A stretch of DNA of 64,000 bases from Gymnothorax reevesii (GCA_029721435.1 CM056580.1:24732367-24796366); one strand, 5' to 3'; counted from the first letter of the stretch, positions 1 through 12,439 are shown. The notes: generated by a model not told the origin, from the letters alone. Numbers and translations are program-made.

Positions 1-511
1 GCTAGCATTAGCATGTTAGCATTTGCATTTAAACATTTATATCACTCAATTACCATTTTACACAAGAAGGCTTAAACTGAAATGCCATCTGATCTCACGT
101 GAACATCATTGAGGACACGTTAAGTATGGAAATGACCAGATATTAGCACTTGCATTAGATCGCTAGCATTAGCATTTTAGCATCAGCATGTAAGCATTAG
201 CATTGAAACATTAACATGACCCAATTTGCTTTTTATACAAGAAGGGTTAAGCTGAAATGTCATCTGATCTCATTTTAACATCATAGAGGACATGTTAAGT
301 ATGGATATGACCAGATATTAGCACTTGCATTAGATCGCTAGCATTAGCATTTTAGCATCAGCATGTTAGCATTAGCATTGAAACATTAACATGACCCAAT
401 TTGCTTATTATACAAGAAGGGTTAAGCTAAAATGTCATCTGATCTCATATTAACATCATAGAGGACATGTACAGTTTGAAAATGACCAGATATTAGCACT
501 CTTATAACATC

Positions 512-700
512 GCTAGCATTAGCAATTTAGCATTGGCATGTTTGAATTAGCCAGTTAGCATTAGCATTCAAACATTAACCTCACCCAATTTGCTTATTAT
601 ACAAGAAGGGTTAAGCTGAAATGTCATCCGATCTCATATTAACATCATAGAGGACAGGTACAGTTTGAAAACTACCAGATATAAGCACTCACATTAGATT
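512..700 (+). repeat. C monomer (189 bp), no. 1
   Basis: First C; follows two B monomers. Head has four more heptads than A. Inverted repeat ATGTTTGAAT (538-547) / ATTCAAACAT (566-575) with an 18-base loop. Body has TCATCCGATC; the end has a private AACTACCAG. Confidence 0.95.
538..575. other. Hairpin-forming inverted repeat in C monomers (example)
   Basis: ATGTTTGAAT at 538-547 is the reverse complement of ATTCAAACAT at 566-575, giving a 10-bp stem with an 18-base loop. The arms sit at the same offsets (+26 and +54 from the monomer start) in the other C monomers. A and B lack the left arm because they lack the GTTTGAATTAGCC heptads. Arms are intact in all C monomers except those at 31837 and 36757; the one at 63964 is cut. 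Confidence 0.85.
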
Positions 701-957
701 GCTAGCATTAGCATGTTATCATTAGCATTCAAACATTTATATCACTCAATTTCCATTTTACACAAGAAGGGTTGAGCTGAAATGTCATCTGATCTCATAT
801 TAACATCATAGTGGACTCGTACAGTATGAAAACGACCAGATATTAGCACTCACATTAGATCGCTAGCATTAGCATGTTAGCATTTGCATTTAAACATTTA
901 TATCACTCAATTACCATTTTACACAAGAAGGCTTAAACTGAAATGCCATCTGCTCTC

Positions 958-967
958 ATGTTAACAT
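958..967. other. 10-bp perfect palindrome ATGTTAACAT in A-type tails (example)
   Basis: ATGTTAACAT reads the same on both strands. It occurs in most A tails with CATGTTAACATC, is lost where the tail reads CATGTTATCATC, and is absent from B tails, which read CATATTAACATC. Short dyads have been discussed for centromeric satellites without CENP-B boxes; applying that here is inference. Confidence 0.7.
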
Positions 968-1197
968 CATAGAGGACACGTTAAGTATGGAAATGACCAG
1001 ATATTAGCACTTACATTAGATCGCTAGCATTAGCATTTTAGCATCAGCATGTAAGCAGTAGCATTAAAACATTAACATGACCCAATTTGCTTATTATACA
1101 AGAAGGGTTTAGCTGAAATGTCATCTGATCTCATATTAACATCATAGAGGACACGTACAGTTTGAAAATGACCAGATATTAGCACTCGAATTAGATT

Positions 1198-1372
1198 GCT
1201 AGCATCAGCATTTTTGCATTAGTATGTTAGCATTAGCATTGATACATTAACATTACCCAATTTGCTTATTATACAAGAAGGGTTAAGCTGAAATGTCATC
1301 TGATCTCATATTAACATCATAGAGGACACGTACAGTATGAAAACGACCAGACTTTAGCACTCACATTAGATC
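1198..1372 (+). repeat. B-prime monomer variant, first of 25
   Basis: This 175-bp subclass has GCATTTTTGCAT followed by cAGTATGTTAGCATTAGC in the head and GATACATTAACAT further on, where ordinary B has TTTTAGCATCAGCATGTAAG and GAAACATTAACAT. It nearly always follows a B monomer whose end reads CACTCGAATTAGATT or CACTCAAATTAGATC. Starts: 1198, 1709, 3242, 3753, 5958, 13112, 17171, 20706, 25249, 28112, 30990, 33195, 34042, 35910, 38115, 40978, 44192, 45711, 48925, 55187, 56034, 56881, 59071, 60254, 62445. This first copy and 3242 read CATTAGTATG where most others read CATCAGTATG. The B/B-prime pair breaks strict A-B alternation and serves as a landmark for longer repeats. Confidence 0.9.
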
Positions 1373-2219
1373 GCTAGCATTAGCATGTTAGCATTTGCAT
1401 TTAAACATTTATATCACTCAATTACCATTTTACACAAGAAGGCTTAAACTGAAATGCCATCTGCTCTCATGTTAACATCATAGAGGAAACGTTAAGTATG
1501 GAAATGACCAGATATTAGCACTTACATTAGATCGCTTGCATTAGCATTTTAGCACAAGCATGTAAGCATTAGCATTGAAACATTAACATGACCCAATTTG
1601 CTTATTATACAAGAAGGGTTAAGCTGAAATGTCATCTGATCTCATATTAACATCATAGAGGACATGTACAGTTTGAAAATGACCAGATATTAGCACTCGA
1701 ATTAGATTGCTAGCATTAGCATTTTTGCATCAGTATGTTAGCATTGGCATTGATACATTAACATTACCCAATTTGCTTATTATACAAGAAGGGTTAAGCT
1801 GAAATGTCATCTGATCTCATATTAACATCATAGAGGACACGTACAGTATGAAAACGACCAGATATTAGCACTCACATTAGATCGCTAGCATTAGCATGTT
1901 AGCATTAGCATTCAAACATTTATATCACTCAATTTCCATTTTACACAAGAAGGGTTTAGCTGAAATGCCATCTGATCTCATGTTAACATCATAGAGGACA
2001 TGTTAAGTATGGATATGACCAGATATTAGCACTTGCATTAGATCGCTAGCATTAGCATTTTAGCATCAGCATGTAAGCATTAGCATTGAAACATTAACAT
2101 GACCCAATTTGCTTATTATACATGAAGGGTTAAGCTAAAATGTCATCTGATCTCATATTAACATCATAGAGGACATGTACAGTTTGAAAATGACCAGATA
2201 TTAGCACTCTTATAACATC

Positions 2220-2408
2220 GCTAGCATTAGCAATTTAGCATTGGCATGTTTGAATTAGCCAGTTAGCATTAGCATTCAAACATTAACCTCACCCAATATG
2301 CTTATTATACAAGAAGGGTTAAGCTGAAATGTCATCCGATCTCATATTAACATCATAGAGGACAGGTACAGTTTGAAAACGACCAGATATAAGCACTCAC
2401 ATTAGATC
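2220..2408 (+). repeat. C monomer, no. 2 (12-mer copy 1)
   Basis: Ninth monomer of the 2044-bp unit; hairpin arms intact; private CCAATATGC. Preceded by CACTCTTATAACATC, the end sequence that announces a C throughout the window. Confidence 0.95.
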
Positions 2409-2905
2409 GCTAGCATTAGCATGTTAGCATTAGCATTCAAACATTTATATCACTCAATTTCCATTTTACACAAGAAGGGTTGAGCTGAAATGTCATCTGA
2501 TCTCATATTAACATCATAGTGGACTCGTACAGTATGAAAACGACCAGATATTAGCACTCTCATAAGATCGCTAGCATTAGCATGTTAGCATTTGCATTTA
2601 AACATTTATGTCACTCAATTTCCATTTTACACAAGAAGGCTTAAACTGAAATGCCATCTGATCTCATGTTAACATCATAGAGGACATGTTAAGCATGGAA
2701 ATGACCAGATATTAGCACTTGCATTAGATCGCTAGCATTAGCATTTTAGCATCAGCATGTAAGCATTAGCATTGAAACATTATCATGACCCAATTTGCTT
2801 ATTATACAAGAAGGGTTAAGCTGAAATGTCATCTGATCTCATATTAACATCATAGTGGACTCGCACAGTATGAAAACGACCAGATATTAGCACTCACATT
2901 AGATC

Positions 2906-4949
2906 GCTAGCATTAGCATGTTAGCATTTGCATTTAAACATTTATATCACTCAATTACCATTTTACACAAGAAGGCTTAAACTGAAATGCCATCTGCTCT
3001 CATGTTAACATCATAGAGGACACGTTAAGTATGGAAATGACCAGATATTAGCACTTACATTAGATCGCTAGCATTAGCATTTTAGCATCAGCATGTAAGC
3101 AGTAGCATTAAAACATTAACATGACCCAATTTGCTTATTATACAAGAAGGGTTTAGCTGAAATGTCATCTGATCTCATATTAACATCATAGAGGACACGT
3201 ACAGTTTGAAAATGACCAGATATTAGCACTCGAATTAGATTGCTAGCATTAGCATTTTTGCATTAGTATGTTAGCATTAGCATTGATACATTAACATTAC
3301 CCAATTTGCTTATTATACAAGAAGGGTTAAGCTGAAATGTCATCTGATCTCATATTAACATCATAGAGGACACGTACAGTATGAAAACGACCAGACTTTA
3401 GCACTCACATTAGATCGCTAGCATTAGCATGTTAGCATTTGCATTTAAACATTTATATCACTCAATTACCATTTTACACAAGAAGGCTTAAACTGAAATG
3501 CCATCTGCTCTCATGTTAACATCATAGAGGAAACGTTAAGTATGGAAATGACCAGATATTAGCACTTACATTAGATCGCTTGCATTAGCATTTTAGCACA
3601 AGCATGTAAGCATTAGCATTGAAACATTAACATGACCCAATTTGCTTATTATACAAGAAGGGTTAAGCTGAAATGTCATCTGATCTCATATTAACATCAT
3701 AGAGGACATGTACAGTTTGAAAATGACCAGATATTAGCACTCGAATTAGATTGCTAGCATTAGCATTTTTGCATCAGTATGTTAGCATTGGCATTGATAC
3801 ATTAACATTACCCAATTTGCTTATTATACAAGAAGGGTTAAGCTGAAATGTCATCTGATCTCATATTAACATCATAGAGGACACGTACAGTATGAAAACG
3901 ACCAGATATTAGCACTCACATTAGATCGCTAGCATTAGCATGTTAGCATTAGCATTCAAACATTTATATCACTCAATTTCCATTTTACACAAGAGGGGTT
4001 AAGCTGAAATGCCATCTGATCTCATGTCAACATCATAGAGGACATGTTAAGTATGGATATGACCAGATATTAGCACTTGCATTAGATCGCTAGCATTAGC
4101 ATTTTAGCATCAGCATGTAAGCATTAGCATTGAAACATTAACATGACCCAATTTGCTTATTATACATGAAGGGTTAAGCTAAAATGTCATCTGATCTCAT
4201 ATTAACATCATAGAGGACATGTACAGTTTGAAAATGACCAGATATTAGCACTCTTATAACATCGCTAGCATTAGCAATTTAGCATTGGCATGTTTGAATT
4301 AGCCAGTTAGCATTAGCATTCAAACATTAACCTCACCCAATTTGCTTATTATACAAGAAGGGTTAAGCTGAAATGTCATCCGATCTCATATTAACATCAT
4401 AGAGGACAGGTACAGTTTGAAAACGACCAGATATAAGCACTCACATTAGATCGCTAGCATTAGCATGTTAGCATTAGCATTCAAACATTTATATCACTCA
4501 ATTTCCATTTTACACAAGAAGGGTTGAGCTGAAATGTCATCTGATCTCATATTAACATCATAGTGGACTCGTACAGTATGAAAACGACCAGATATTAGCA
4601 CTCTCATAAGATCGCTAGCATTAGCATGTTAGCATTTGCATTTAAACATTTATGTCACTCAATTTCCATTTTACACAAGAAGGCTTAAACTGAAATGCCA
4701 TCTGATCTCATGTTAACATCATAGAGGACATGTTAAGCATGGAAATGACCAGATATTAGCACTTGCATTAGATCGCTAGCATTAGCATTTTAGCATCAGC
4801 ATGTAAGCATTAGCATTGAAACATTATCATGACCCAATTTGCTTATTATACAAGAAGGGTTAAGCTGAAATGTCATCTGATCTCATATTAACATCATAGT
4901 GGACTCGCACAGTATGAAAACGACCAGATATTAGCACTCACATTAGATC
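2906..4949. repeat. 12-monomer higher-order repeat, 2044 bp, copy 2
   Basis: This is an in-register tandem duplicate of the preceding 2044 bp. By eye I find only about five substitutions between the copies: near the start of the B' at 3242 (ATTAGC for ATCAGC), AAGAGGGGTTAAG near 3991, CATGTCAAC near 4025, and CCAATTTGC for CCAATATGC near 4337. The copies are therefore over 99% identical and the duplication is recent compared with the divergence among monomers. The next monomer (4950) does not resemble 862 or 2906 in its tail, so there is no third copy. Confidence 0.94.
4264..4452 (+). repeat. C monomer, no. 3 (12-mer copy 2)
   Basis: Partner of the C at 2220 at offset 2044, with the usual CCAATTTGC; hairpin arms intact; followed by two A monomers. 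Confidence 0.95.
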
Positions 4950-6468
4950 GCTAGCATTAGCATGTTAGCATTTGCATTCAAACATTTATATCACTCAATT
5001 TCCATTTTACACAAGAAGGGTTAAGCTGAAATGCCATCTGATCTCATGTTAACATCATAGAGGACACGTTAAGTATGGAAATGACCAGATATTAACACTT
5101 GCATTAGATCGCTAGAATTAGCATTTTAGCATCAGCTTGTAAGCAGTATTATTGAAACATTAACATGACCCAATTTGCTAATTATACAAGAAGGGTTGAG
5201 CTGAAATGTCATATGATCTCATGTTAACATCATAGAGGACACGTACAGTATGAAAACGACCAGATTTTAGCACTCAAATTAGATCGCTAGCATTAGCATG
5301 TTAGCATTTGCATTTAAACATTTATATCACTCAATTACCATTTTACACAAGAAGGCTTAAACTGAAATGCCATCTGATCTCATGTTAACATCATTAAGGA
5401 CACGTTAAGTATGGAAATGACCAGATATTAGCACTTGCATTAGATCGCTAGCATTAGCATTTTAGCATCAGCATGTAAGCATTAGCATTGAAACATTAAC
5501 ATGACCCAATTTGCTTATTATACAAGAAGGGTTAAGCTGAAATGTCATCTGATCTCATATTCACATCATAGAGGACACATACAGTATGAAAACAACCAGA
5601 TTTTAGCACTCACATTAGATCGCTAGCATTAGCATGTTAGCATTTGCATTTAAACATTTATATCACTCAATTACCATTTTACACAAGAAGGCTTAAACTG
5701 AAATGCCATCTGCTCTCATGTTAACATCATAGAGGACACGTTAAGTATGGAAATGACCAGATATTAGCACTTACATTAGATCGCTAGCATTAGCATTTTA
5801 GCATCAGCATGTAAGCATTAGCATTGAAACATTAACATGACCCAATTTGCTTATTATACAAGAAGGGTTTAGCTGAAATGTCATCTGATCTCATATTAAC
5901 ATCATAGAGGACATGTACAGTTTGAAAATGACCAGATATTAGCACTCGAATTAGATTGCTAGCATTAGCATTTTTGCATCAGTATGTTAGCATTAGCATT
6001 GATACATTGACATTACCCAATTTGCTTATTATACAAGAAGGGTTAAGCTGAAATGTCATCTGATCTCATATTAACATCATAGAGGACACGTACAGTATGA
6101 AAACGACCAGATATTAGCACTCACATTAGATCGCTAGCATTAGCATGTTAGCATTAGCATTCAAACATTTATATCACTCAATTTCCATTTTACACAAGAA
6201 GGGTTAAGCTGAAATGCCATCTGATCTCATGTTATCATCATAGAGGACACGTTAAGTATGGAAATGACCAGATATTAGCACTTGCATTAGATTGCTAGTA
6301 TTAGCATTTTAGCATCAGCATGTAAGCAGTAGCATTGAAACTTTAACATGACCCAATTTGCTAATTATACAAGAAGGGTTGAGCTGAAATGTCATCTGAT
6401 CTCATATTAACATCATAGAGGACCCGTACAGTATGAAAACGACAAGATTTAAGCACTCACACTAGATC
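4950..6468. repeat. Mixed A/B stretch, nine monomers
   Basis: Order is A B A B A B B' A B (starts 4950, 5111, 5286, 5447, 5622, 5783, 5958, 6133, 6294). The first monomer has head GCATTTGCATTCAAAC with a GTTAAGCTG tail. The last B has GCTAGTATTAGC and AAACTTTAAC in its head and ends with ACAAGATTTAAGCACTCACA. That distinctive end also closes the B at 8191, marking where the 1897-bp repeat that follows begins. The A at 5622 and B at 5783 (CTGCTCTCATG, CACTTACATT) match monomers in the 12-mer and at 27776/27937, 40642/40803 and 45375/45536. Confidence 0.9.
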
Positions 6469-6804
6469 GCTAGCATTAGCATGTTAGCATTTGCATTTAA
6501 ACATTTATATCACTCAATTTCCATTTTACACAAGAAGGCTTAAACTGAAATGCCATCTGATCTCATGTTAACATCATAGAGGACATGTTAAGTATGGAAA
6601 TGACCAGATATTAGCACCTGCATTAGATCGCTAGCATAGGCATTTTAGCATCAGCATGTAAGCATTAGCATTGAAACATTAACATGACCCAATTTGCTTA
6701 TTATACAAGAAGGGTTAAGCTGAAATGTCATCTGATCTCATATTAACATCATAGAGGAAATGTACAGTTTGAAAATGACCAGATATTAGCACTCTTATAA
6801 CATC

Positions 6805-6993
6805 GCTAGCATTAGCAATTTAGCATTGGCATGTTTGAATTAGCCAGTTAGCATTAGCATTCAAACATTAACCTCACCCAATTTGCTTTTAATACAAGAA
6901 GGGTTAAGCTGAAATGTCATCTGATCTCATATTAACATCATAGAGGACAGGTACAGTTTGAAAACGACCAGATATAAGCACTCACATTAGATC
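6805..6993 (+). repeat. C monomer, no. 4 (11-mer copy 1)
   Basis: Has GCTTTTAATACAAG and TCATCTGATC, shared only with the C at 8702. Followed by a single A then B, unlike C nos. 1-3. Confidence 0.94.
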
Positions 6994-7840
6994 GCTAGCA
7001 TTAGCATGTTAGCATTAGCATTCAAACATTTATATCACTCAATTTCCATTTTACACAAGAAGGGTTAAGCTGAAATGCCATCTGATCTCATGTTATCATC
7101 ATAGAGGACACGTTAAGTATGGAAATGACCAGATATTAGCACTTGCATTAGATCGCTAGCATTAGCATTTTAGCATCAGCATGTAAGCAGTAGCATTGAA
7201 ACATTAACATGACCCAATTTGCTAATTATACAAGAAGGGTTGAGCTGAAATGTCATCTGACCTCATATTAACATCATAGAGGACACGTACAGTATGAAAA
7301 CGACCAGATTTTAGCACTCACATTAGATCGCTAGCAATAGCATGTTAGCATTTGCATTTAAACATTTATATCACTCAATTACCATTTTACACAAGAAGGC
7401 TTAAACTGAAATGCCATCTGATCTCATGTTAACATCATTGAGGACACGTTAAGTATGGAAATGACCAGATATTAGCACTTGCATTAGATCGCTAGCATTA
7501 GCATTTTAGCATCAGCATGTAAGCATTAGCATTGAAACATTAACATGACCCAATTTGCTTATTATACAAGAAGGGTTAAGCTGAAATGTCATCTGATCTC
7601 ATATTAACATCATAGAGGACATGTTAAGTATGGATATGACCAGATATTAGCACTTGCATTCGATCGCTAGCATTAGCATTTTGGCATCAGCATGTTAGCA
7701 TTAGCATTGAAACATTAACATGACCCAATTTGCTTATTATACAAGAAGGGTTAAGCTAAAATGTCATCTGATCTCATATTAACATCATAGAGGACATGTA
7801 CAGTTTGAAAATGACCAGATATTAGCACTCTTATAACATC

Positions 7841-8029
7841 GCTAGCAATAGCAATTTAGCATTGGCATGTTTGAATTAGCCAGTTAGCATTAGCATTCAA
7901 ACATTAACCTCACCCAATTTGCTTATTAATCAAGAAGGGTTAAGCTGAAATGTCATCCGATCTCATATTAATATCATAGAGGACACGTACAGTTTGAAAA
8001 CGACCAGATATAAGCACTCACATTAGATC
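7841..8029 (+). repeat. C monomer, no. 5 (11-mer copy 1)
   Basis: Private GCTAGCAATAGCAATT start, TTATTAATCAAG and TTAATATCATAG; shares TCATCCGATC with 512, 2220, 4264 and 9738. Only 1036 bp after the previous C. Confidence 0.94.
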
Positions 8030-8701
8030 GCTAGCATTAGCATGTTATCATTAGCATTCAAACATTTATATCACTCAATTTCCATTTTACACAAGAAGGG
8101 TTAAACTGAAATGACATCCGATCTCATGTTAACATCATAGAGGACACGTTAAGTATGGAAATGACCAGATATTAGCACTTGCATTAGATCGCTAGCATTA
8201 GCATTTTAGCATCAGCATGAAAGCATTAGCATTGAAACATTAACATGACCCAATTTGCTTATTATACAAGAAGGGTTGAGCTGAAATGTCATCTGATCTC
8301 ATATTAACATCATAGAGGACCCGTACAGTATGAAAACGACAAGATTTAAGCACTCACACTAGATCGCTAGCATTAGCATGTTAGCATTTGCATTTAAACA
8401 TTTATATCACTCAATTTCCATTTTACACAAGAAGGCTTAAACTGAAATGCCATCTGATCTCATGTTAACATCATAGAGGACATGTTAAGTATGGAAATGA
8501 CCAGATATTAGCACTTGCATTAGATCGCTAGCATAAGCATTTTAGCATCAGCATGTAAGCATTAGCATTGAAACATTAACATGACCCAATTTGCTTATTA
8601 TACAAGAAGGGTTAAGCTGAAATGTAATCTGATCTCATATTAACATCATAGAGGAAATGTACAGTTTGAAAATGACCAGATATTAGCACTCTTATAACAT
8701 C

Positions 8702-8890
8702 GCTAGCATTAGCAATTTAGCATTGGCATGTTTGAATTAGCCAGTTAGCATTAGCATTCAAACATTAACCTCACCCAATTTGCTTTTAATACAAGAAGGG
8801 TTAAGCTGAAATGTCATCTGATCTCATATTAACATCATAGAGGACAGGTACAGTTTGAAAACGACCAGATATAAGCACTCACATTAGATC
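8702..8890 (+). repeat. C monomer, no. 6 (11-mer copy 2)
   Basis: Duplicate of the C at 6805 (offset 1897), with the same GCTTTTAATACAAG. Confidence 0.95.
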
Positions 8891-9737
8891 GCTAGCATTA
8901 GCATGTTAGCATTAGCATTCAAACATTTATATCACTCAATTTCCATTTTACACAAGAAGGGTTAAGCTGAAATGCCATCTGATCTCATGTTATCATCATA
9001 GAGGACACGTTAAGTATGGAAATGACCAGATATTAGCACTTGCATTAGATCGCTAGCATTAGCATTTTAGCATCAGCATGTAAGCAGTAGCATTGAAACA
9101 TTAACATGACCCAATTTGCTAATTATACAAGAAGGGTTGAGCTGAAATGTCATCTGACCTCATATTAACATCATAGAGGACACGTACAGTATGAAAACGA
9201 CCAGATTTTAGCACTCACATTAGATCGCTAGCAATAGCATGTTAGCATTTGCATTTAAACATTTATATCACTCAATTACCATTTTACACAAGAAGGCTTA
9301 AACTGAAATGCCATCTGATCTCATGTTAACATCATTGAGGACACGTTAAGTATGGAAATGACCAGATATTAGCACTTGCATTAGATCGCTAGCATTAGCA
9401 TTTTAGCATCAGCATGTAAGCATTAGCATTGAAACATTAACATGACCCAATTTGCTTATTATATAAGAAGGGTTAAGCTGAAATGTCATCTGATCTCATA
9501 TTAACATCATAGAGGACATGTTAAGTATGGATATGACCAGATATTAGCACTTGCATTCGATCGCTAGCATTAGCATTTTGGCATCAGCATGTTAGCATTA
9601 GCATTGAAACATTAACATGACCCAATTTGCTTATTATACAAGAAGGGTTAAGCTAAAATGTCATCTGATCTCATATTAACATCAGAGAGGACATGTACAG
9701 TTTGAAAATGACCAGATATTAGCACTCTTATAACATC

Positions 9738-9926
9738 GCTAGCATTAGCAATTTAGCATTGGCATGTTTGAATTAGCCAGTTAGCATTAGCATTCAAACA
9801 TTAACCTCACCCAATTTGCTTATTATACAAGAAGGGTTAAGCTGAAATGTCATCCGATCTCATATTAACATCATAGAGGACAGGTACAGTTTGAAAACGA
9901 CCAGATATAAGCACTCACATTAGATC
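9738..9926 (+). repeat. C monomer, no. 7 (11-mer copy 2)
   Basis: Partner of 7841 without its private changes; preceded by a B with a private CATCAGAGAGG near 9681. Last C for more than 6 kb. Confidence 0.95.
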
Positions 9927-12439
9927 GCTAGCATTAGCATGTTATCATTAGCATTCAAACATTTATATCACTCAATTTCCATTTTACACAAGAAGGGTTG
10001 AGCTGAAATGTCATCTGATCTCATATTAACATCATAGTGGACTCGTACAGTATGAAAACGACCAGATATTAGCACTCACATTAGATCGCTAGCATTAGCA
10101 TGTTAGCATTTGCATTTAAACATTTATGTCACTCAATTTCCATTTTACACAAGAAGGCTTAAACTGAAATGCCATCTGATCTCATGTTAACATCATAGAG
10201 GACATGTTAAGCATGGAAATGACCAGATATTAGCACTTGCATTAGATCGCTAGCATTAGCATTTTAGCATCAGCATGTAAGCATTAGCTTTGAAACATTA
10301 TCATGACCCAATTTGCTGATTATACAAGAAGGGTTAAGCTGAAATGTCATCTGATCTCATATTAACATCATAGTGGACTCGTACAGTATGAAAACGACCA
10401 GATATTAGCACTCACATTAGATCGCTAGCATTAGCATGTTAGCATTTGCATTCGAACATTTATATCACTCAATTTCCATTTTACACAAGAAGGGTTAAGC
10501 TGAAATGCCATCTGATCTCATGTTAACATCATAGAGGACACGTTCAGTATGGAAATGACCAGATATAAGCACTTGCATTAGATCGCTAGAATTAGCATTT
10601 TAGCATCAGCATGTAAGCAGTAGCATTGAAACATTAACATGACCCAATTTGCTATTTATACAAGAAGGGTTGAGCTGAAATGTCATCTGATCTCATATTA
10701 ACATCATAGAGGACACGTACAGTATGAAAACGACCAGATTTTCGCACTCACATTAGATCGCTAGCATTAGCATGTTAGCATTTGCATTTAAACATTTATA
10801 TCACTCAATTACCATTTTACACAAGAAGGCTTAAACTGAAATGCCATCTGATCTCATGTTAACATCATTGAGGACACGTTAAGTATGGAAATGACCAGAT
10901 ATTAGCACTTGCATTAGATCGCTAGCATTAGCATTTTAGCATCAGCATGTAAGCATTAGCATTGAAACATTAACACGAACCAATTTGCTTATTATACAAG
11001 AAGGGTTAAGCTGAAATGTCATCTGATCTCATATTAACATCATAGAGGACACGTACAGTATGAAAACGACCAGATTTTAGCACTCACATTAGATCGCTAG
11101 CATTAGCATGTTAGCATTTGCATTTAAACATTTATATCACTCAATTACCATTTTACACAAGAAGGCTTAAACTGAAATGCCATCTGCTCTCATGTTAACA
11201 TCATAGAGGACACGTTAAGTATGGAAATGACCAGATATTAGCATTTGCATTAGATCGCTAACATTAGCATTTTAGCATCAGCATGTAAGCATTAGCATTG
11301 AAACATTAACATGACCCGATTTGCTAATTATACAAGAAGGGTTGAGCTGAAATGTCATCTGATCTCATATTAACATCATAGAGGACACGTACAGTATGAA
11401 AACGACCAGATTTTAGCACTCACATTAGATCGCTAGCAATAGCATGTTAGCATTTGCATTTAAACATTTATATCACTCAATTACCATTTTACACAAGAAG
11501 GCTTAAACTGAAATGCCATCTGATCTCATGTTAACATCATTGAGGACACGTTAAGTATGGAAATGACCAGATATTAGCACTTGCATTAGATTGCTAGCAT
11601 TAGCATTTTAGCATCAGCATGTAAGCATTAGCATTGAAACATTAACATGACCCAATTTGCTTATTATACAAGAAGGGTTAAGCTGAAATGTCATCTGATC
11701 TCATATTAACATCATAGAGGACAAGTACAGTATGAAAACGACCAGATATTAGCACTCACATTAGATCGCTAGCATTAGCATGTTAGCATTTGCATTCAAA
11801 CATTTATATCACTCAATTTCCATTTTACACAAGAAGGGTTAAGCTGAAATGCCATCTGATCTCATGTTATCATCATAGAGGACACGTTAAGTATGGAAAT
11901 GACCAGATATTAGCACTTGCATTAGATCGCTAGCATTAGCATTTTAGCATCAGCATGTAAGCAGTAGCATTGAAACATTAACATGACCCAATTTGCTCAT
12001 TATACAAGAAGGGTTAAGCTGAAATGTCATCTGATCTCATATTAACATCATAGAGGACACGTACAGTATGAAAACGACCAGATATTAGCACTCACATTAG
12101 ATCGCTAGGATTAGCATGTTAGCATTAGCATTCAAACATTTATATCACTCAATTTCCATTTTACACAAGAAGGGTTAAGCTGAAATGCCATCTGATCTCA
12201 TGTTATCATCATAGAGGACACGTTAGGTATGGAAATGACCAGATATTAGCACTTGCATTAGATCGCTAGCATTAGCATTTTAGCATCAGCATGTAAGCAG
12301 TAGCATTGAAACATTAACATGACCCAATTTGCTAATTATACAAGAAGGGTTGAGCTGAAATGTCATCTGATCTCATATTAACATCATAGAGGACACGTAC
12401 AGTATGAAAACGACCAGATTTTAGCACTCACATTAGATC

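Larger units (their letters stand above)
1..861. repeat. Block A-B-B-C-A (five monomers)
   Basis: Monomers start at 1, 162, 337, 512 and 701. The same class order, with shared variants, recurs at 7330-8190 and 9227-10087: B ending ATGTTAAGTATGGATATGAC, C with TCATCCGATC, A with GTTATCATTAGC. The first monomer has a private CACGTGAAC where most A monomers have CATGTTAAC. The A monomer at 701 joins an A-type head to a B-type tail (GTTGAGCTGAAATGTC, then TAGTGGACTCGTACAG), so it is a chimera, and it is followed by another A. The window start falls on a monomer boundary by chance; the array probably continues to the left. Confidence 0.9.
862..2905. repeat. 12-monomer higher-order repeat, 2044 bp, copy 1
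   Basis: Class order is A B B' A B B' A B C A A B, starting at 862, 1023, 1198, 1373, 1534, 1709, 1884, 2045, 2220, 2409, 2570 and 2731. The lengths add to exactly 2044 bp. Diagnostic variants include AGCAGTAGCATTAAAAC in the second monomer, CCAGACTTTAGC at the end of the third, GCTTGCATTAGC with GCACAAGCATG in the fifth, and GACTCGCACAG at the end of the twelfth. All recur at +2044 in the next copy. Confidence 0.95.
6469..8365. repeat. 11-monomer higher-order repeat, 1897 bp, copy 1
   Basis: Order is A B C A B A B B C A B (starts 6469, 6630, 6805, 6994, 7155, 7330, 7491, 7666, 7841, 8030, 8191), summing to exactly 1897 bp. It contains two C monomers 1036 bp apart, the densest C spacing in the window. 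Shared markers with the next copy include GCTTTTAATACAAG in the first C, GCTAGCAATAGC at 7330/9227, GCATTCGATCGC near 7650/9550 and TTTTGGCATCAGC near 7680/9577. Confidence 0.92.
8366..10087. repeat. 11-monomer higher-order repeat, copy 2, ten monomers
   Basis: Monomers 8366, 8527, 8702, 8891, 9052, 9227, 9388, 9563, 9738 and 9927 match those at 6469-8030 with a constant offset of 1897. Similarity stops inside the monomer at 9927. Its head keeps GTTATCATTAGC like 8030, but its tail switches to GTTGAGCTGAAATGTC with TAGTGGACTCGTACAG, as in the monomer at 701. The exchange point therefore lies inside a monomer, and the eleventh position is an A (10088) instead of a B. Confidence 0.92.

Noticed and set aside
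91..102. E-box CACGTG at 97-102 and in CACGTGCAG near 30275, 43477 and 48210 as regulatory sites
   Set aside because: These are private point variants of CATGTTAAC and CACGTACAG positions; nothing else suggests regulation.
862..4949. Retrotransposon or other mobile element behind the 2044-bp duplication
   Set aside because: There are no terminal repeats, target-site duplications, poly-A tail or coding remnants; boundaries are monomer-to-monomer, as expected for unequal exchange.
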